Of a stretch of 64,000 nucleotides of DNA, positions 39,121 to 47,784 are shown in pieces (the first letter of the stretch is position 1; each line of letters opens with the position of its first letter). The position numbers were made by a program, and so were the translations under genes. Under the pieces are notes generated by a model. The model made no database searches, was not told the origin of the DNA, and saw nothing but the letters and a program-made list of their open reading frames with translations. Source of the stretch: Lentisphaerae bacterium GWF2_49_21 (GTDB lineage Bacteria; Verrucomicrobiota; Lentisphaeria; Victivallales; GWF2-50-93); assembly GCA_001804805.1 (NCBI GenBank), contig MHBH01000040.1:1-64000 (forward strand). Direction: 5' to 3'.

Positions 39121-39194
39121 ATAATTCAATTACTAAACAATGTTTTTTATATTTTTGCAATTATAGAAGAAGGAATCCCAGGAATGCTCTGGGG

Positions 39195-39710
39195 TTATTT
39201 AGCGGATCTGGCAGTCAATATTTCCGCGATGTCTTCAGCGAGTTGCAGGGAGGCGGATTGAACTTCCTTTGATGATTTCTTGCCGAACTCGAGGACTTTG
39301 GGCTGGATGCCGATCATTATAATTTCGCATTTTACCGACTGCAGGACATAATTAATCATTACTTCGAGCGGCATCATATGTGTTGAAAAAGATGCTCCGG
39401 AGAGTTCTTCGGGCTTGATCAAGGATATTGTCCCGGGTTTCGCTTCAAGGTCTGCGGCATCAATCATTATAAGATGGGTCGGATTGTATTTCCTGATTTC
39501 GCCGGTGATGTTCTCCGGGGCAGTGCATCCTTGGAGAAGACGGAATCCGCAATAGGTTTTCTTTTTCCTGAGGAGCTTGCCGAGGTGATCGACTGCAAGA
39601 GTTCCGGCTATGTCATCAGCCCTGAGCTCAGAGCCTACACCGACTATTGCAACACGTTCCGCCTGCTCAAGCCTGGCCTTCAGTAGTTTTTTTAACTTCG
39701 ATATTGGCAT
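39195..39710 (-). CDS. hycI: [NiFe]-hydrogenase maturation protease (HycI type)
   Basis: A 171-residue member of the HyaD/HycI endopeptidase family. IVGVGSELRADDIAG is the N-terminal nickel-sensing motif (Glu and Asp ligands) and IMIDAADLEAKPGTISL the second; HMMPLEVMINY supplies the late His, and IMIGIQPKVLEFG the end motif. It would cut the C-terminal tail from the large subunit after nickel insertion. The gene overlaps the ferredoxin-like subunit gene by 44 bases as the last gene of the leftward hydrogenase operon. Confidence 0.9.
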   Translation of the reverse strand: MPISKLKKLLKARLEQAERVAIVGVGSELRADDIAGTLAVDHLGKLLRKKKTYCGFRLLQGCTAPENITGEIRKYNPTHLIMIDAADLEAKPGTISLIKPEELSGASFSTHMMPLEVMINYVLQSVKCEIIMIGIQPKVLEFGKKSSKEVQSASLQLAEDIAEILTARSAK

Positions 39711-40056
39711 TGAGCGTCACTCTGAGTTTGGAATGGACGAGTTGAGCGAGTTCGAATTCCTTTGTTGCAGCAAGGGCCTTCTTCGGGCAGGTGTCGACGC
39801 ACTGTGCGCAATATACGCATTTGTCGAGGTCGATAATGGCTTCAAACTTCTTTTCGCCGATCTTGTTGATTGTGATGGCGTTTGAAGGGCAGTCCTTCAT
39901 GCAGAGCTTGCATCCGATGCATTTCTCGGAATAGAATTCGAGCTTTCCGCGGAACTTGTCAGGCTTTTCGGTCTTGACGAATGGGTATAGCTCCGTGGCA
40001 GGTTTCCTGAACACGTTGTTCATGACCTCGGCGAACATTTTTCCAGGTTTTATCAT
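39667..40056 (-). CDS. Two-[4Fe-4S] ferredoxin-like hydrogenase subunit (NuoI type)
   Basis: A 129-residue iron-sulfur protein with motifs CIGCKLCMKDCP (near residue 47) and CVYCAQCVDTCP (near residue 80). In energy-converting hydrogenases this subunit takes electrons from ferredoxin to the small subunit. It starts within the stop codon of the NuoH-like gene (ATGA) and overlaps the protease gene. Length is close to EchF/MbhN proteins. Confidence 0.88.
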   Translation of the reverse strand: MIKPGKMFAEVMNNVFRKPATELYPFVKTEKPDKFRGKLEFYSEKCIGCKLCMKDCPSNAITINKIGEKKFEAIIDLDKCVYCAQCVDTCPKKALAATKEFELAQLVHSKLRVTLNANIEVKKTTEGQA

Positions 40057-40994
40057 CGGACGAGTATTCCTTTCAGGATGAAGCTGATCAATATCTGGAG
40101 CAGGGCGGCCGGCGCGAGATATTTCCAGCAGAAGTTCACCATCTGGTCGATCCTAAGGCGTGCGAAAATCGAACGCATAAGGGACATTATAAAGATGATC
40201 ACGAGCAATTTGACTATGAAAATCACAAAGCTTATCACTGGGTGGAGCTCGAGTCCGAACGGCAGGAACACGGCTGCCAGCAGTGCGGCACAGACTACCA
40301 TCTCGATATCTATGGCCATTCTGAACAGAGCAAGGAATTTTCCGCTGTATTCGGTGAACGCACCGCCGACGACTTCAGTTTCCGCCTCAGGTATGTCAAA
40401 GGGGATTCTTTCGAGCTTGCCCTGGATCGCGATGACCGAAACGGCAAAACCGAGTATGTTGAAGAGGGCGTACCAGGGATGTTCGCCGTAGAAACGGGTT
40501 ATCGCCTCAAGGGACCAGCTGTCTGCGAGAATCGCAGGGGAAAGTATTCCCATGAAGAGCGGAACTTCATAGGCAAAGAGCTGTGTGAGCGTACGGACCG
40601 CTCCTATCATTGCATAAAGCGATGTCGAATACCAGCCGGCGAGGAAGAATGTCAGGGTCGGCAGGGTCAGCAGATAGAGTACGACGATGATGTCGCCTTC
40701 GAATGAGAACAATGATGCCGTATTCCATAAAGGAATATAAAGGAACGCGGTTACAGCTGCGGCAACAGCGAATACTGGAAGGATCTTGAACATCCTGGCG
40801 TCCGCCTCCTCGGGAATGAGTTCCTCCTTGGCGAGCAGCTTGATGAAATCTGCTACTGGCTGGAACCATGGCGGGCCCATTCTGTTCTGGAACCTGGCAT
40901 ATAGCCTCCTGTCAATGAATTCAGCAATTACGCCGAATATACTCAGGAAGAGAAGTCCTGGGAAAACTAATATGCTGAACAAAGTATATATCAT
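40053..40994 (-). CDS. Membrane subunit linking hydrogenase and ion-pumping modules (NuoH type)
   Basis: A 313-residue, eight-helix protein of the NuoH/EchB/MbhM group. Signature stretches are RFQNRMGPPWFQPVADFIKLLAKE, IGAVRTLTQLFAYEVPLFMGI, and ERIPFDIPEAETEVVGGAFTEYSGKFLALFRMA. The charged loop residues that couple electron transfer to pumping are present. It belongs to the eleven-gene hydrogenase operon 49229 to 39667 (hycI follows) and overlaps the next gene by four bases. Confidence 0.92.
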   Translation of the reverse strand: MIYTLFSILVFPGLLFLSIFGVIAEFIDRRLYARFQNRMGPPWFQPVADFIKLLAKEELIPEEADARMFKILPVFAVAAAVTAFLYIPLWNTASLFSFEGDIIVVLYLLTLPTLTFFLAGWYSTSLYAMIGAVRTLTQLFAYEVPLFMGILSPAILADSWSLEAITRFYGEHPWYALFNILGFAVSVIAIQGKLERIPFDIPEAETEVVGGAFTEYSGKFLALFRMAIDIEMVVCAALLAAVFLPFGLELHPVISFVIFIVKLLVIIFIMSLMRSIFARLRIDQMVNFCWKYLAPAALLQILISFILKGILVR

Positions 40995-40998
40995 TGTC

Positions 40999-42219
40999 CT
41001 ACCACCGCTTTGAAATTTTGATTTTTGACATATCCACGCCTCTGTTCTGCTTGTACCAGTCTATGCTGTACTGGCGGAGAGTCTTCCAGTCGATGAAATT
41101 CTCCTTGCGGCTGTTCGCGTCCTTCATGGACACCATCATCCTGTCAGTGCATGAGAAGCATGGGTCTATGGCCGCGACAACTATCGGGATGTCTGCGAGA
41201 TATCCGTTCTTAAGCATGGCTGCTACAGCCTGCACATTTGCGAGGGTGGGGGCCCTGACCTTCACCCGTTCGGGCCTGTCAGTTCCGTTTGCCTTCACAT
41301 AATGCACATCTTCACCTCTTGGCGCCTCATATCTGCTGAGAGCTTCGCCTGCCTGGATTTTCCTAGGAGCCTTGACAGCTATCGGACCTTCCGGGATATT
41401 TTTCAGCAGCTGGCGGATCATCTTATAGGATTCCATGAGTTCTCCGACTCTGACAAGTGTACGGCCAAGGACATCGTTATGGTTGTCTGTGATGACCTTG
41501 AATGAAAGGTCTGCATATGCTGCATAGGGATCATCACGTCTAACGTCGATATCACGTCCGGAAGCACGTGCCGTAGGGCCTGCTGCTCCGAGCTTCAGTG
41601 CATCATCGTGGGAGAGTGTGCCAACTTTAGAGAGTCTCTCAATAAGTGTGACCTCCTCTGAGGCGACCTGAATATAATACTTGGTCCTTTCTTCAAGAAT
41701 ATCAACTAGCGGAAGAATGGTCTTGATCTGATCAGGCGATATATCCCTTCTGACACCACCGACAGTGTTCATTGCATAATTGACGCGGTTGCCAGTGAGC
41801 ATGGAAAGTATGTCCATTACTATTTCCCTGTCGCGCCAAGAATACATCAGAAGTGTATCGAAACCGACCTCGTGTCCGGCGACTCCGAGCCAGAGGAGAT
41901 GGCTGTGGACGCGTTCAAGTTCAGCAACTATGGTTCTAAGATAATGGGCCCGTTTTGGCAGTTCAAGCGCCGCTATCTCCTCAACTGCCTGGAGAAAGCA
42001 TGTGGAGTGAGTATGAGAACAGATACCGCATACTCTTTCAAGCAGGTAAATATCCTGGATGTAGGTCCTCTGCTCGCATGCTTTTTCAATACCCCTGTGG
42101 TTGTAACCGACCTTGACGATCATGTCGAGTATCTTTTCACCGTCGAGAGTGATATTGAAGCTTGCCGGCTCCTTGAGCGCCGGATGCTGAGGGCCGATTG
42201 GTATCATTACTTTGCCCAT
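40999..42219 (-). CDS. [NiFe]-hydrogenase large subunit, group 4 (energy converting)
   Basis: A 406-residue catalytic subunit related to NuoD but with all four nickel cysteines: RVCGICSHTHS (Cys64 and Cys67) and DPCFSCTDR (Cys354 and Cys357). This separates it from Complex I NuoD, which lacks them. About 46 residues follow DPCFSCTDR and should be cut off by the HycI-type protease encoded at the operon end. The N-terminus (MIPIGPQHPALKEPASF) and GYNHRGIEK are typical of the group. It makes or uses H2 at the membrane on the cytoplasmic side. Confidence 0.94.
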   Translation of the reverse strand: MGKVMIPIGPQHPALKEPASFNITLDGEKILDMIVKVGYNHRGIEKACEQRTYIQDIYLLERVCGICSHTHSTCFLQAVEEIAALELPKRAHYLRTIVAELERVHSHLLWLGVAGHEVGFDTLLMYSWRDREIVMDILSMLTGNRVNYAMNTVGGVRRDISPDQIKTILPLVDILEERTKYYIQVASEEVTLIERLSKVGTLSHDDALKLGAAGPTARASGRDIDVRRDDPYAAYADLSFKVITDNHNDVLGRTLVRVGELMESYKMIRQLLKNIPEGPIAVKAPRKIQAGEALSRYEAPRGEDVHYVKANGTDRPERVKVRAPTLANVQAVAAMLKNGYLADIPIVVAAIDPCFSCTDRMMVSMKDANSRKENFIDWKTLRQYSIDWYKQNRGVDMSKIKISKRW

Positions 42220-42231
42220 GGTATTCCACCT

Positions 42232-42711
42232 TTAATTTGATTTTTCCTGTTTGACTTCCGGTTCATCCTGGGGTTTCCAGTCCTTGCGCAAAGGATACTG
42301 TCCAATCGGCCAGTCATCCGGAAGCGGATATCTCCTGCCCTTGGCAAGACCTTCGACCTTTGCGCCAAGGAGGTCTTCGAGCTCCCTTTCATACAGATCT
42401 GCAGATGGGAAATATCCTGTTATAGTCTTGATTGAGGGATTGGACTTAGGGACTGAAATCTTAATATTGAGGATAATGCTGTAATTGAGTGCAAGGTGAT
42501 AGATGAACGAAAGGTTTTCGCCTTCGTCCAGCCCGCTTATGATGCAGAGATAGTTGAAATTCATCTTCTTCACAGTGTAATCAAATACATCCATGAACCT
42601 GTCCGCTGGCACATCGAGAAAAATGCGTCTTTCGCGCGGGATCCTGAACTTGCCTTCAAGGAAACCGAAGTTTTTTATCAATTCCTGCTGTATTGTTTCT
42701 TCTTTTGACAT
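42232..42711 (-). CDS. NuoC-like 30-kDa hydrogenase subunit
   Basis: A 159-residue protein of the NuoC family. Characteristic C-terminal part: ITGYFPSADLYERELEDLLGAKVEGL, then a proline-rich end (RRYPLPDDWPIGQYPLRKDW). It carries no cofactor and holds the peripheral arm together. AAGGAG upstream supports the ATG. Gene order (B, C, D) is that of Complex I. Confidence 0.88.
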   Translation of the reverse strand: MSKEETIQQELIKNFGFLEGKFRIPRERRIFLDVPADRFMDVFDYTVKKMNFNYLCIISGLDEGENLSFIYHLALNYSIILNIKISVPKSNPSIKTITGYFPSADLYERELEDLLGAKVEGLAKGRRYPLPDDWPIGQYPLRKDWKPQDEPEVKQEKSN

Positions 42712-42726
42712 GATATCGCTCCTTGA

Positions 42727-43176
42727 TTAGGCGGATTTTTCCTCGGCTTTTTCCAGGCTCGTTATGAGTTTTACGACGCCGTCCATGATGGCTTCAGGGC
42801 ATGCCGGACAGCCGGGTATGAATGCCGAGACGGGAATGACTGAATCTACGCCACCCATGACATTGTAGCAACCTTTGAATACGCCGCCCGAGCATGCGCA
42901 TGTTCCAACTGCCACGACGAATTTAGGTTCAGCCATCTGCTCGTAGATCCTAATGAGCCTGCTTCTTATCTGTCTGGTTACAGGACCGGAACATACGAGA
43001 ACATCGGCATGCCTCGGTGTCGCTTTCAAGAGGATACCGAAGCGTTCAATGTCATAGCGCGGTGTAAGCGCTGCGATAATTTCGATGTCGCATGCATTGC
43101 ACGCACCGGAATTGAAATGGATTATCCATGGTGATTTGACTCTCGCCCAAGTAACCATTTTATTTAGAAAAGCCAT
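42727..43176 (-). CDS. [NiFe]-hydrogenase small subunit (NuoB type)
   Basis: A 149-residue protein with the proximal [4Fe-4S] cysteines in NSGACNACDIE (Cys26 and Cys29), GTCACSGG (near residue 94) and PGCPACPEAI (near residue 130). It is the short group 4 form, without the extra clusters of uptake hydrogenases. It passes electrons between the ferredoxin-like subunit and the nickel site. Located between the NuoA-like and NuoC-like genes. Confidence 0.92.
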   Translation of the reverse strand: MAFLNKMVTWARVKSPWIIHFNSGACNACDIEIIAALTPRYDIERFGILLKATPRHADVLVCSGPVTRQIRSRLIRIYEQMAEPKFVVAVGTCACSGGVFKGCYNVMGGVDSVIPVSAFIPGCPACPEAIMDGVVKLITSLEKAEEKSA

Positions 43177-43182
43177 ATGAAT

Positions 43183-43515
43183 TTACCTCCTGAACAATAT
43201 GAATAAGCCGCTTACCGCGATTATCAGATAAAGGAAAGCCATGCCGCCAAGCCTGATTGTGTCGGCAGGGGCGGTCGCTATCATCAGTACAACAACATGC
43301 ATGATCGTGAAGAAGAACGCGAATGAGAAGAACTGGCTGTAATCCGGCTGGAGCCTCGGGTTCTCTATGTCTTCGCCGCATCCATAGGATTTCAGTTTCC
43401 CCGGAGAGCTCTTGGCGCCCTTGAAGGCAATTTTCGAGGAAAGAGCGGACATGATTAAACCTGCAAGAAGCAGTATCAGGAACGCTACAGGAGGATAAAT
43501 CAGTAAAGTTTCCAA
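43183..43515 (-). CDS. NuoA-like membrane subunit
   Basis: A 110-residue protein with three hydrophobic helices. The loop KSYGCGEDIENPRLQ resembles the NuoA loop (PYECGxxP...), which in Complex I lies near the quinone site and is not part of most Ech or Mbh hydrogenases. FFSFAFFFTIMHVVVLMI is the second helix. Its presence makes this hydrogenase unusually close to Complex I in composition. Confidence 0.72.
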   Translation of the reverse strand: METLLIYPPVAFLILLLAGLIMSALSSKIAFKGAKSSPGKLKSYGCGEDIENPRLQPDYSQFFSFAFFFTIMHVVVLMIATAPADTIRLGGMAFLYLIIAVSGLFILFRR

Positions 43516-43525
43516 GGTTTGTCTC

Positions 43526-43846
43526 CTATCCTTTTAGTTTCTCAAGCTTCCTCACGTCGAGGGAGCTGTTATGACGCGACACATTGATTATGATGCCTGC
43601 GGCGACGACCATGACAACTACTTCTATTATGATGAGTGTTATCACAAGCGTCTGGGCAAGCGCCAATTCGCCGGTCGCATAGCCGGCGACAATAATCAGC
43701 AGGGTCACGGCCTTCGTCAGGATTTCAAGGCCGATTATGATCCTTATTAAATTGCGTGTCACGAGGATGCAGTAGATTCCCGTTATGAGGAGCAACGGTA
43801 TGAATATCATGGACAAATTAAGTATCTGTGCGGTATTGTCAGCCAT
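43526..43846 (-). CDS. NuoK/MrpC-like membrane subunit
   Basis: A 106-residue, three-helix protein. The second helix has a buried acidic residue in IIIGLEILTKAVTLLI, and the third the patterned TLVITLIIIEVVVMVVAAGIII with a second Glu, as expected for proton-channel subunits of the NuoK/MrpC group. GGAG precedes the ATG. It overlaps the upstream NuoJ-like gene by eight bases. Confidence 0.82.
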   Translation of the reverse strand: MADNTAQILNLSMIFIPLLLITGIYCILVTRNLIRIIIGLEILTKAVTLLIIVAGYATGELALAQTLVITLIIIEVVVMVVAAGIIINVSRHNSSLDVRKLEKLKG

Positions 43847-44453
43847 TTTTCTCCTCTCCTTCCCCTTCTGGATTGGACAGCCTGTCCGGTTTGTACTTGA
43901 AGAGGACCACGACAGCGAAAACTCCTGCGAGAAGTATGAGCACCTGGCCGAGAATGTCGAGGCGTCTTGTGTTCCACATCACGTGCTTGACATCCTTTGC
44001 GTCGCGCTGTCTGTCTTCAATCAGCATGACCTGTTCCTCGTCAAGAGGAGCGTTCTGGATTGCCTGGGCGCTGGAAATCCTGCTGGCCGACGGTGCTTTC
44101 CTGATCATCTTGTCCCAGGACACGTCGAGTTTTACCAGGATGATCGCGGCAACGATGAGAATCACCGGCAGAAGCCAGAAGCGTCTGATACGGCTGGAAT
44201 GCATGACGTTCTCTTCGAAGTGAGTCATAGGCTTGGTAAGGCTGATGACACTCATGAAAATAACAGTTATCAGGCCGGCGCAGACTGAAAGTTCAAATAC
44301 TGCGGCAAGGGGCGATGCAAGCCTGAACATGAGTATTGAAAGGATGACGCTTGCGGCCGCGAGAGCGATTGCGCTCTTCACAAGGCTCCCCTTGACGACC
44401 GCCCACAGCGAGGCGACTGTCAGAAGTATCAGAAGTATGATATTTATAGTCAA
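43839..44453 (-). CDS. NuoJ-like membrane subunit
   Basis: A 204-residue protein with about five helices. The conserved block SPLAAVFELSVCAGLITVIFMSVISLTKP matches the NuoJ pi-bulge helix region, and ILGQVLILLAGVFAVVVLFKY forms the last helix. Between them lies an unusual hydrophilic stretch of about 60 residues (KMIRKAPSASRISSAQAIQNAPLDEEQ...). This could also be read as a NuoJ with an MrpB-like tail. It precedes the NuoK-like gene. Confidence 0.78.
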   Translation of the reverse strand: MTINIILLILLTVASLWAVVKGSLVKSAIALAAASVILSILMFRLASPLAAVFELSVCAGLITVIFMSVISLTKPMTHFEENVMHSSRIRRFWLLPVILIVAAIILVKLDVSWDKMIRKAPSASRISSAQAIQNAPLDEEQVMLIEDRQRDAKDVKHVMWNTRRLDILGQVLILLAGVFAVVVLFKYKPDRLSNPEGEGEEKNG

Positions 44454-44462
44454 GTCTTTCTC

Positions 44463-45914
44463 CTAGTTTTTAATCACTAACGGTATAATATCCTTTATCG
44501 GCAGTATGAACTTTTCAAGTATGTAGGGGAAACACACTCCGACGGCTATCGTTATCAGGGCCAGTATGATCGCTGGCACGAGATTTCCCAGCTTCGCCTC
44601 AGTAATGTTTTCCAATCCCGCCCTGAGCTTTCCAAAGAAGACCCTGCGCTGCATGGAGAGGAAATACGCGAGTGTTATGACGCTGGCAACGACCGCAACC
44701 AGGGCGGAAAAATAATTCGCGGACTGCCAGAGCGCAATGATTATTATGAGCTTGCTCCAGAAACCTGAGAACGGCGGTATGCCGACGGTTGAAAGGAGTG
44801 CTATCAGGGATGTGGTGCTGGTGACAGGCATCTTTGAACCGAGTCCACCGAGCTTGTCCATGTCCCGTGTTCCGGTCTGTTCTTCGACTGCGGCGGAATT
44901 TATGAAGAGCTGGGATTTGAAGATGGAATGGTTGAAGAGATGGAAGACTGCGCCCATTACGCCATAGGCATTTCCGGCTCCAAGGCCCAGTATTATATAT
45001 CCGACCTGGCTTATGCTTGAATAGGCGAGCATCCTCTTGAAATCCTTCTGGCCGAGTGCGGCGAGGGCGCCGACGACAATTGAGATCAGTCCGACCGCCA
45101 GCAGTATGCTCATGACTGATTCAGTGAATCCGAAGACCGACGTCACAAGCCTGATCAATGTGTAGACACCGGTCGTCTTTGTAACTATTCCTGCGAGAAG
45201 CACTGAAACTCCGCTGGGCGCAGTTGAATATGCGTCAGGCAGCCATCCATGGAACGGGACAAGTCCGCCCTTTATGAAAAGCCCCACGGTAAAGAGTCCG
45301 ACTGCAAGAACCATTAGGAAGTTCCTGTCACTGGACTTGAGAGCGGCTGCGACTGTCGCAAAGGAAGTGTCGCCGGCAAGCATCAGAAGCAGGCCGATCG
45401 AAGCGAGCATCATTATTGTTGCGACTGCCGACATGATTATGTATTTGAAGGCGCCTTCAAGCGCCCATATGTCCCTGTGGAAAGAAATAAGCACGAAGGA
45501 TGCGACTGCTACGATTTCAAGGAAGACATAGAGTGAGAACAGGTCGTTGACCATGACTATCCCGTTCATGCCTGCGATGCAGAGCAGGAGGATGCTTGCA
45601 AAGTCGGCCTTCTGTGTCTGGTCTGTCCCACCGATGGTGCGCCATCCGGAAATAATTGCCGCGAACGAGACGAGTCCTATCGAGATGAGCATTACGACGC
45701 CCAGTGCGTCGACTGTAAAGTTCAAACTGAAATTCGAACCGATTCCGGATGGAGGCGCCATGTTCCAGAAGGAAGGGGGCATCATGAATGCCAGACCTGT
45801 CTGGGCAATGATTAAAAGCAGGGCGGCAGGGAAGGACAGCTCCCTCATCCCCTTGAGCGGGAGATTCATGACTATTACCGCAAAGAGCGGAATTAAAACC
45901 AATAAACTTGCCAC
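44463..45914 (-). CDS. Antiporter-like proton/sodium-pumping subunit 3 (NuoN/MrpD type)
   Basis: A 483-residue protein with about 14 membrane helices. Family features: VVMVNDLFSLYVFLEIVAVASFVLI (channel Glu), FIKGGLVPFHGWLPDAYSTAPSGVS, LAALGQKDFKRMLAYSSISQVGYI, and GIPPFSGFWSKLIII. It starts with GTG. It is one of three antiporter-like subunits in this operon and would move H+ or Na+ as H2 is made from ferredoxin. Confidence 0.87.
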   Translation of the reverse strand: MASLLVLIPLFAVIVMNLPLKGMRELSFPAALLLIIAQTGLAFMMPPSFWNMAPPSGIGSNFSLNFTVDALGVVMLISIGLVSFAAIISGWRTIGGTDQTQKADFASILLLCIAGMNGIVMVNDLFSLYVFLEIVAVASFVLISFHRDIWALEGAFKYIIMSAVATIMMLASIGLLLMLAGDTSFATVAAALKSSDRNFLMVLAVGLFTVGLFIKGGLVPFHGWLPDAYSTAPSGVSVLLAGIVTKTTGVYTLIRLVTSVFGFTESVMSILLAVGLISIVVGALAALGQKDFKRMLAYSSISQVGYIILGLGAGNAYGVMGAVFHLFNHSIFKSQLFINSAAVEEQTGTRDMDKLGGLGSKMPVTSTTSLIALLSTVGIPPFSGFWSKLIIIIALWQSANYFSALVAVVASVITLAYFLSMQRRVFFGKLRAGLENITEAKLGNLVPAIILALITIAVGVCFPYILEKFILPIKDIIPLVIKN

Positions 45915-45939
45915 GTCCTGTTTCCTTTACCTTAAATTC

Positions 45940-47784
45940 CTATATCAAGCTAATGCTGAAATAGAGTATTATTACAAGAAGTCCTACCAGGGACCAGATT
46001 ATATAAGTCGAATATTTCCCTGTATGCTGTTCCTTGATGATATCAGTAAGGTCATATGCCGATTCCACAGTAAGGGTGTCATACAGCCAGTCTACACCTC
46101 TGTCGATGCGCCAGGCCAGTGATGCGATGAAACCGGCAATCTTCAATCCGATGTTGTAAGGATCAAGAAGTCCCTTTTCAGCGGCATCGTAAATCTCGGA
46201 AAGTCCGGGGGCATGGTGTATGTGATCCGATGCACCGATGGCCTTGCCTGCCTTCCTTACTCCAAAGAGATGGTTTGCATAGGCGGCTGCAAGAGCTACA
46301 AGCGTCATGACCACGAGAAATACGCTGTGCGGCCAGCCTGTGTAATTGTGACCTTCAAGCTTGTCCCCTAGAATCGGCTGGATGAGATTGTTCAGCGGAA
46401 GCGGGTTGTAAAGCCCGAAGAGGACGCATCCACCTGCAATCACAATCATTGGTATTAGCATCGGCATCGGCGCCTCCTTCACGTTCCTGACTGCCGGGGA
46501 CTCCTTGCCGAGGTAGGCTGCATGACCGAGCTTGAGGAAGGATGCTGCAGTCAGGAATGAACCGAGCAGTGCTGCGGCATAGAAAATCCAGTGGCGCTCA
46601 AGGGCTCCGTCATAAACCAGTTCCTTCGAGAAGAAACCGTTCAAAGGAGGAACTCCGGAGATCGCGGCGGCTGCAATTATGAAGCATGTGAACGTCACAG
46701 GCATGTATTTGCCGATGCCACCGAGCCTGGCAAGATCGGTCGTGCCCGTCTGTTTTTCGACCGAACCACCGGTGAGGAAGAGGCAGCTCTTGTACATTGC
46801 GTGGTTTATCATGTGGAAAAGTCCGCCGACAATACCTGCGGGGACGGCTGTTCCAATTCCAAGGATCATGTAGCCGACCTGGCTGATCGCGTGGTATGAC
46901 AGCAGTTTCTTGTAGTCCTTCTGGACAAGCGCCATCATGACTGCGAAGAGTATTGTAAGGGAGCCTATCACCATCATGAGGGTGCTGACCCACGAAAACG
47001 CGGTGAGCTGGAACATGTCGAGGGAAATCCTTGCCAGCAGATAGATTCCCAGAAGTTTTTCAAGGGCTGCAGGCAGGAACGCCATGAAGGGCAGGGGGGC
47101 GTCAACAGCTGCATCCGGGATCCAGCTGTGGAAAGGCATCGAGCCTGCCTTGGAGATTGCGCCGATCATAATAAGGATAAAGGCCGTGCTGGCAAGAGCA
47201 GTATCAAGAGGGATGTTGAGCTTTGAAATTGTCAGGTTGCCCTTGGTGATATAAAAGACGAGGCCGATGCCCAGCATCAGGCAGAGATCAGTCACGCCTG
47301 CGATGATGAATGCCTTCACTGCGGTCTTGTAGGCGCCCTTGTGACCAATGATTATCATTCCGAACAGTGTCAGGAGCAGGCCTTCCCAGAAGAAGAGCAA
47401 GACGACGAGATTGTCTGCGAGCACGGCGCCGTTGACCATTGCAACCGAGAGGAGCAGATACGCGTAGAACTGGCCGACATGGTTCTTGTTCATCATGAAA
47501 GTGGTCGAATACATGCAGATGAGGAAGCTGAATCCTGCGGATGCGAGTATGATGAAGGAGCTGAAGTGGTACAGCCTCATGGAGAATTCAAGTCCGAATC
47601 CGACCCATGGATAGCTGAATGAGTGCGTCTTGCCGAATAATGCAATTATGATGAAGAGGTTCAATATTGTCGCAAGCATGGCGATGAATTCCCTGGCGCC
47701 GCGGATCCTGCTTGGCACGACAAGTGCCAGCACGCCCGCTATGGCGGGAATTGCGATAAGTGCGAACATCAGTTTCTCAATCAT
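45940..47784 (-). CDS. Antiporter-like proton/sodium-pumping subunit 2 (NuoL type)
   Basis: A 614-residue protein, the longest of the three antiporter-like subunits, with NuoL features: NLVVLLFFWEGLLLTLFGMI, SKAGSMPFHSWIPDAAVDAPLPFMAFLPAALEK, MALVQKDYKKLLSYHAISQVGYMILG, and an extended C-terminal part (residues 490-614) that may contain the lateral helix. It overlaps the upstream gene by four bases (ATGA). Confidence 0.88.
   Translation of the reverse strand: MIEKLMFALIAIPAIAGVLALVVPSRIRGAREFIAMLATILNLFIIIALFGKTHSFSYPWVGFGLEFSMRLYHFSSFIILASAGFSFLICMYSTTFMMNKNHVGQFYAYLLLSVAMVNGAVLADNLVVLLFFWEGLLLTLFGMIIIGHKGAYKTAVKAFIIAGVTDLCLMLGIGLVFYITKGNLTISKLNIPLDTALASTAFILIMIGAISKAGSMPFHSWIPDAAVDAPLPFMAFLPAALEKLLGIYLLARISLDMFQLTAFSWVSTLMMVIGSLTILFAVMMALVQKDYKKLLSYHAISQVGYMILGIGTAVPAGIVGGLFHMINHAMYKSCLFLTGGSVEKQTGTTDLARLGGIGKYMPVTFTCFIIAAAAISGVPPLNGFFSKELVYDGALERHWIFYAAALLGSFLTAASFLKLGHAAYLGKESPAVRNVKEAPMPMLIPMIVIAGGCVLFGLYNPLPLNNLIQPILGDKLEGHNYTGWPHSVFLVVMTLVALAAAYANHLFGVRKAGKAIGASDHIHHAPGLSEIYDAAEKGLLDPYNIGLKIAGFIASLAWRIDRGVDWLYDTLTVESAYDLTDIIKEQHTGKYSTYIIWSLVGLLVIILYFSISLI

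Noticed and set aside
40999-42219. Calling the D-like gene a Complex I NuoD
   Set aside because: Both CxxC pairs that bind nickel are present and a maturation protease and hyp genes adjoin it, so it is a hydrogenase large subunit.
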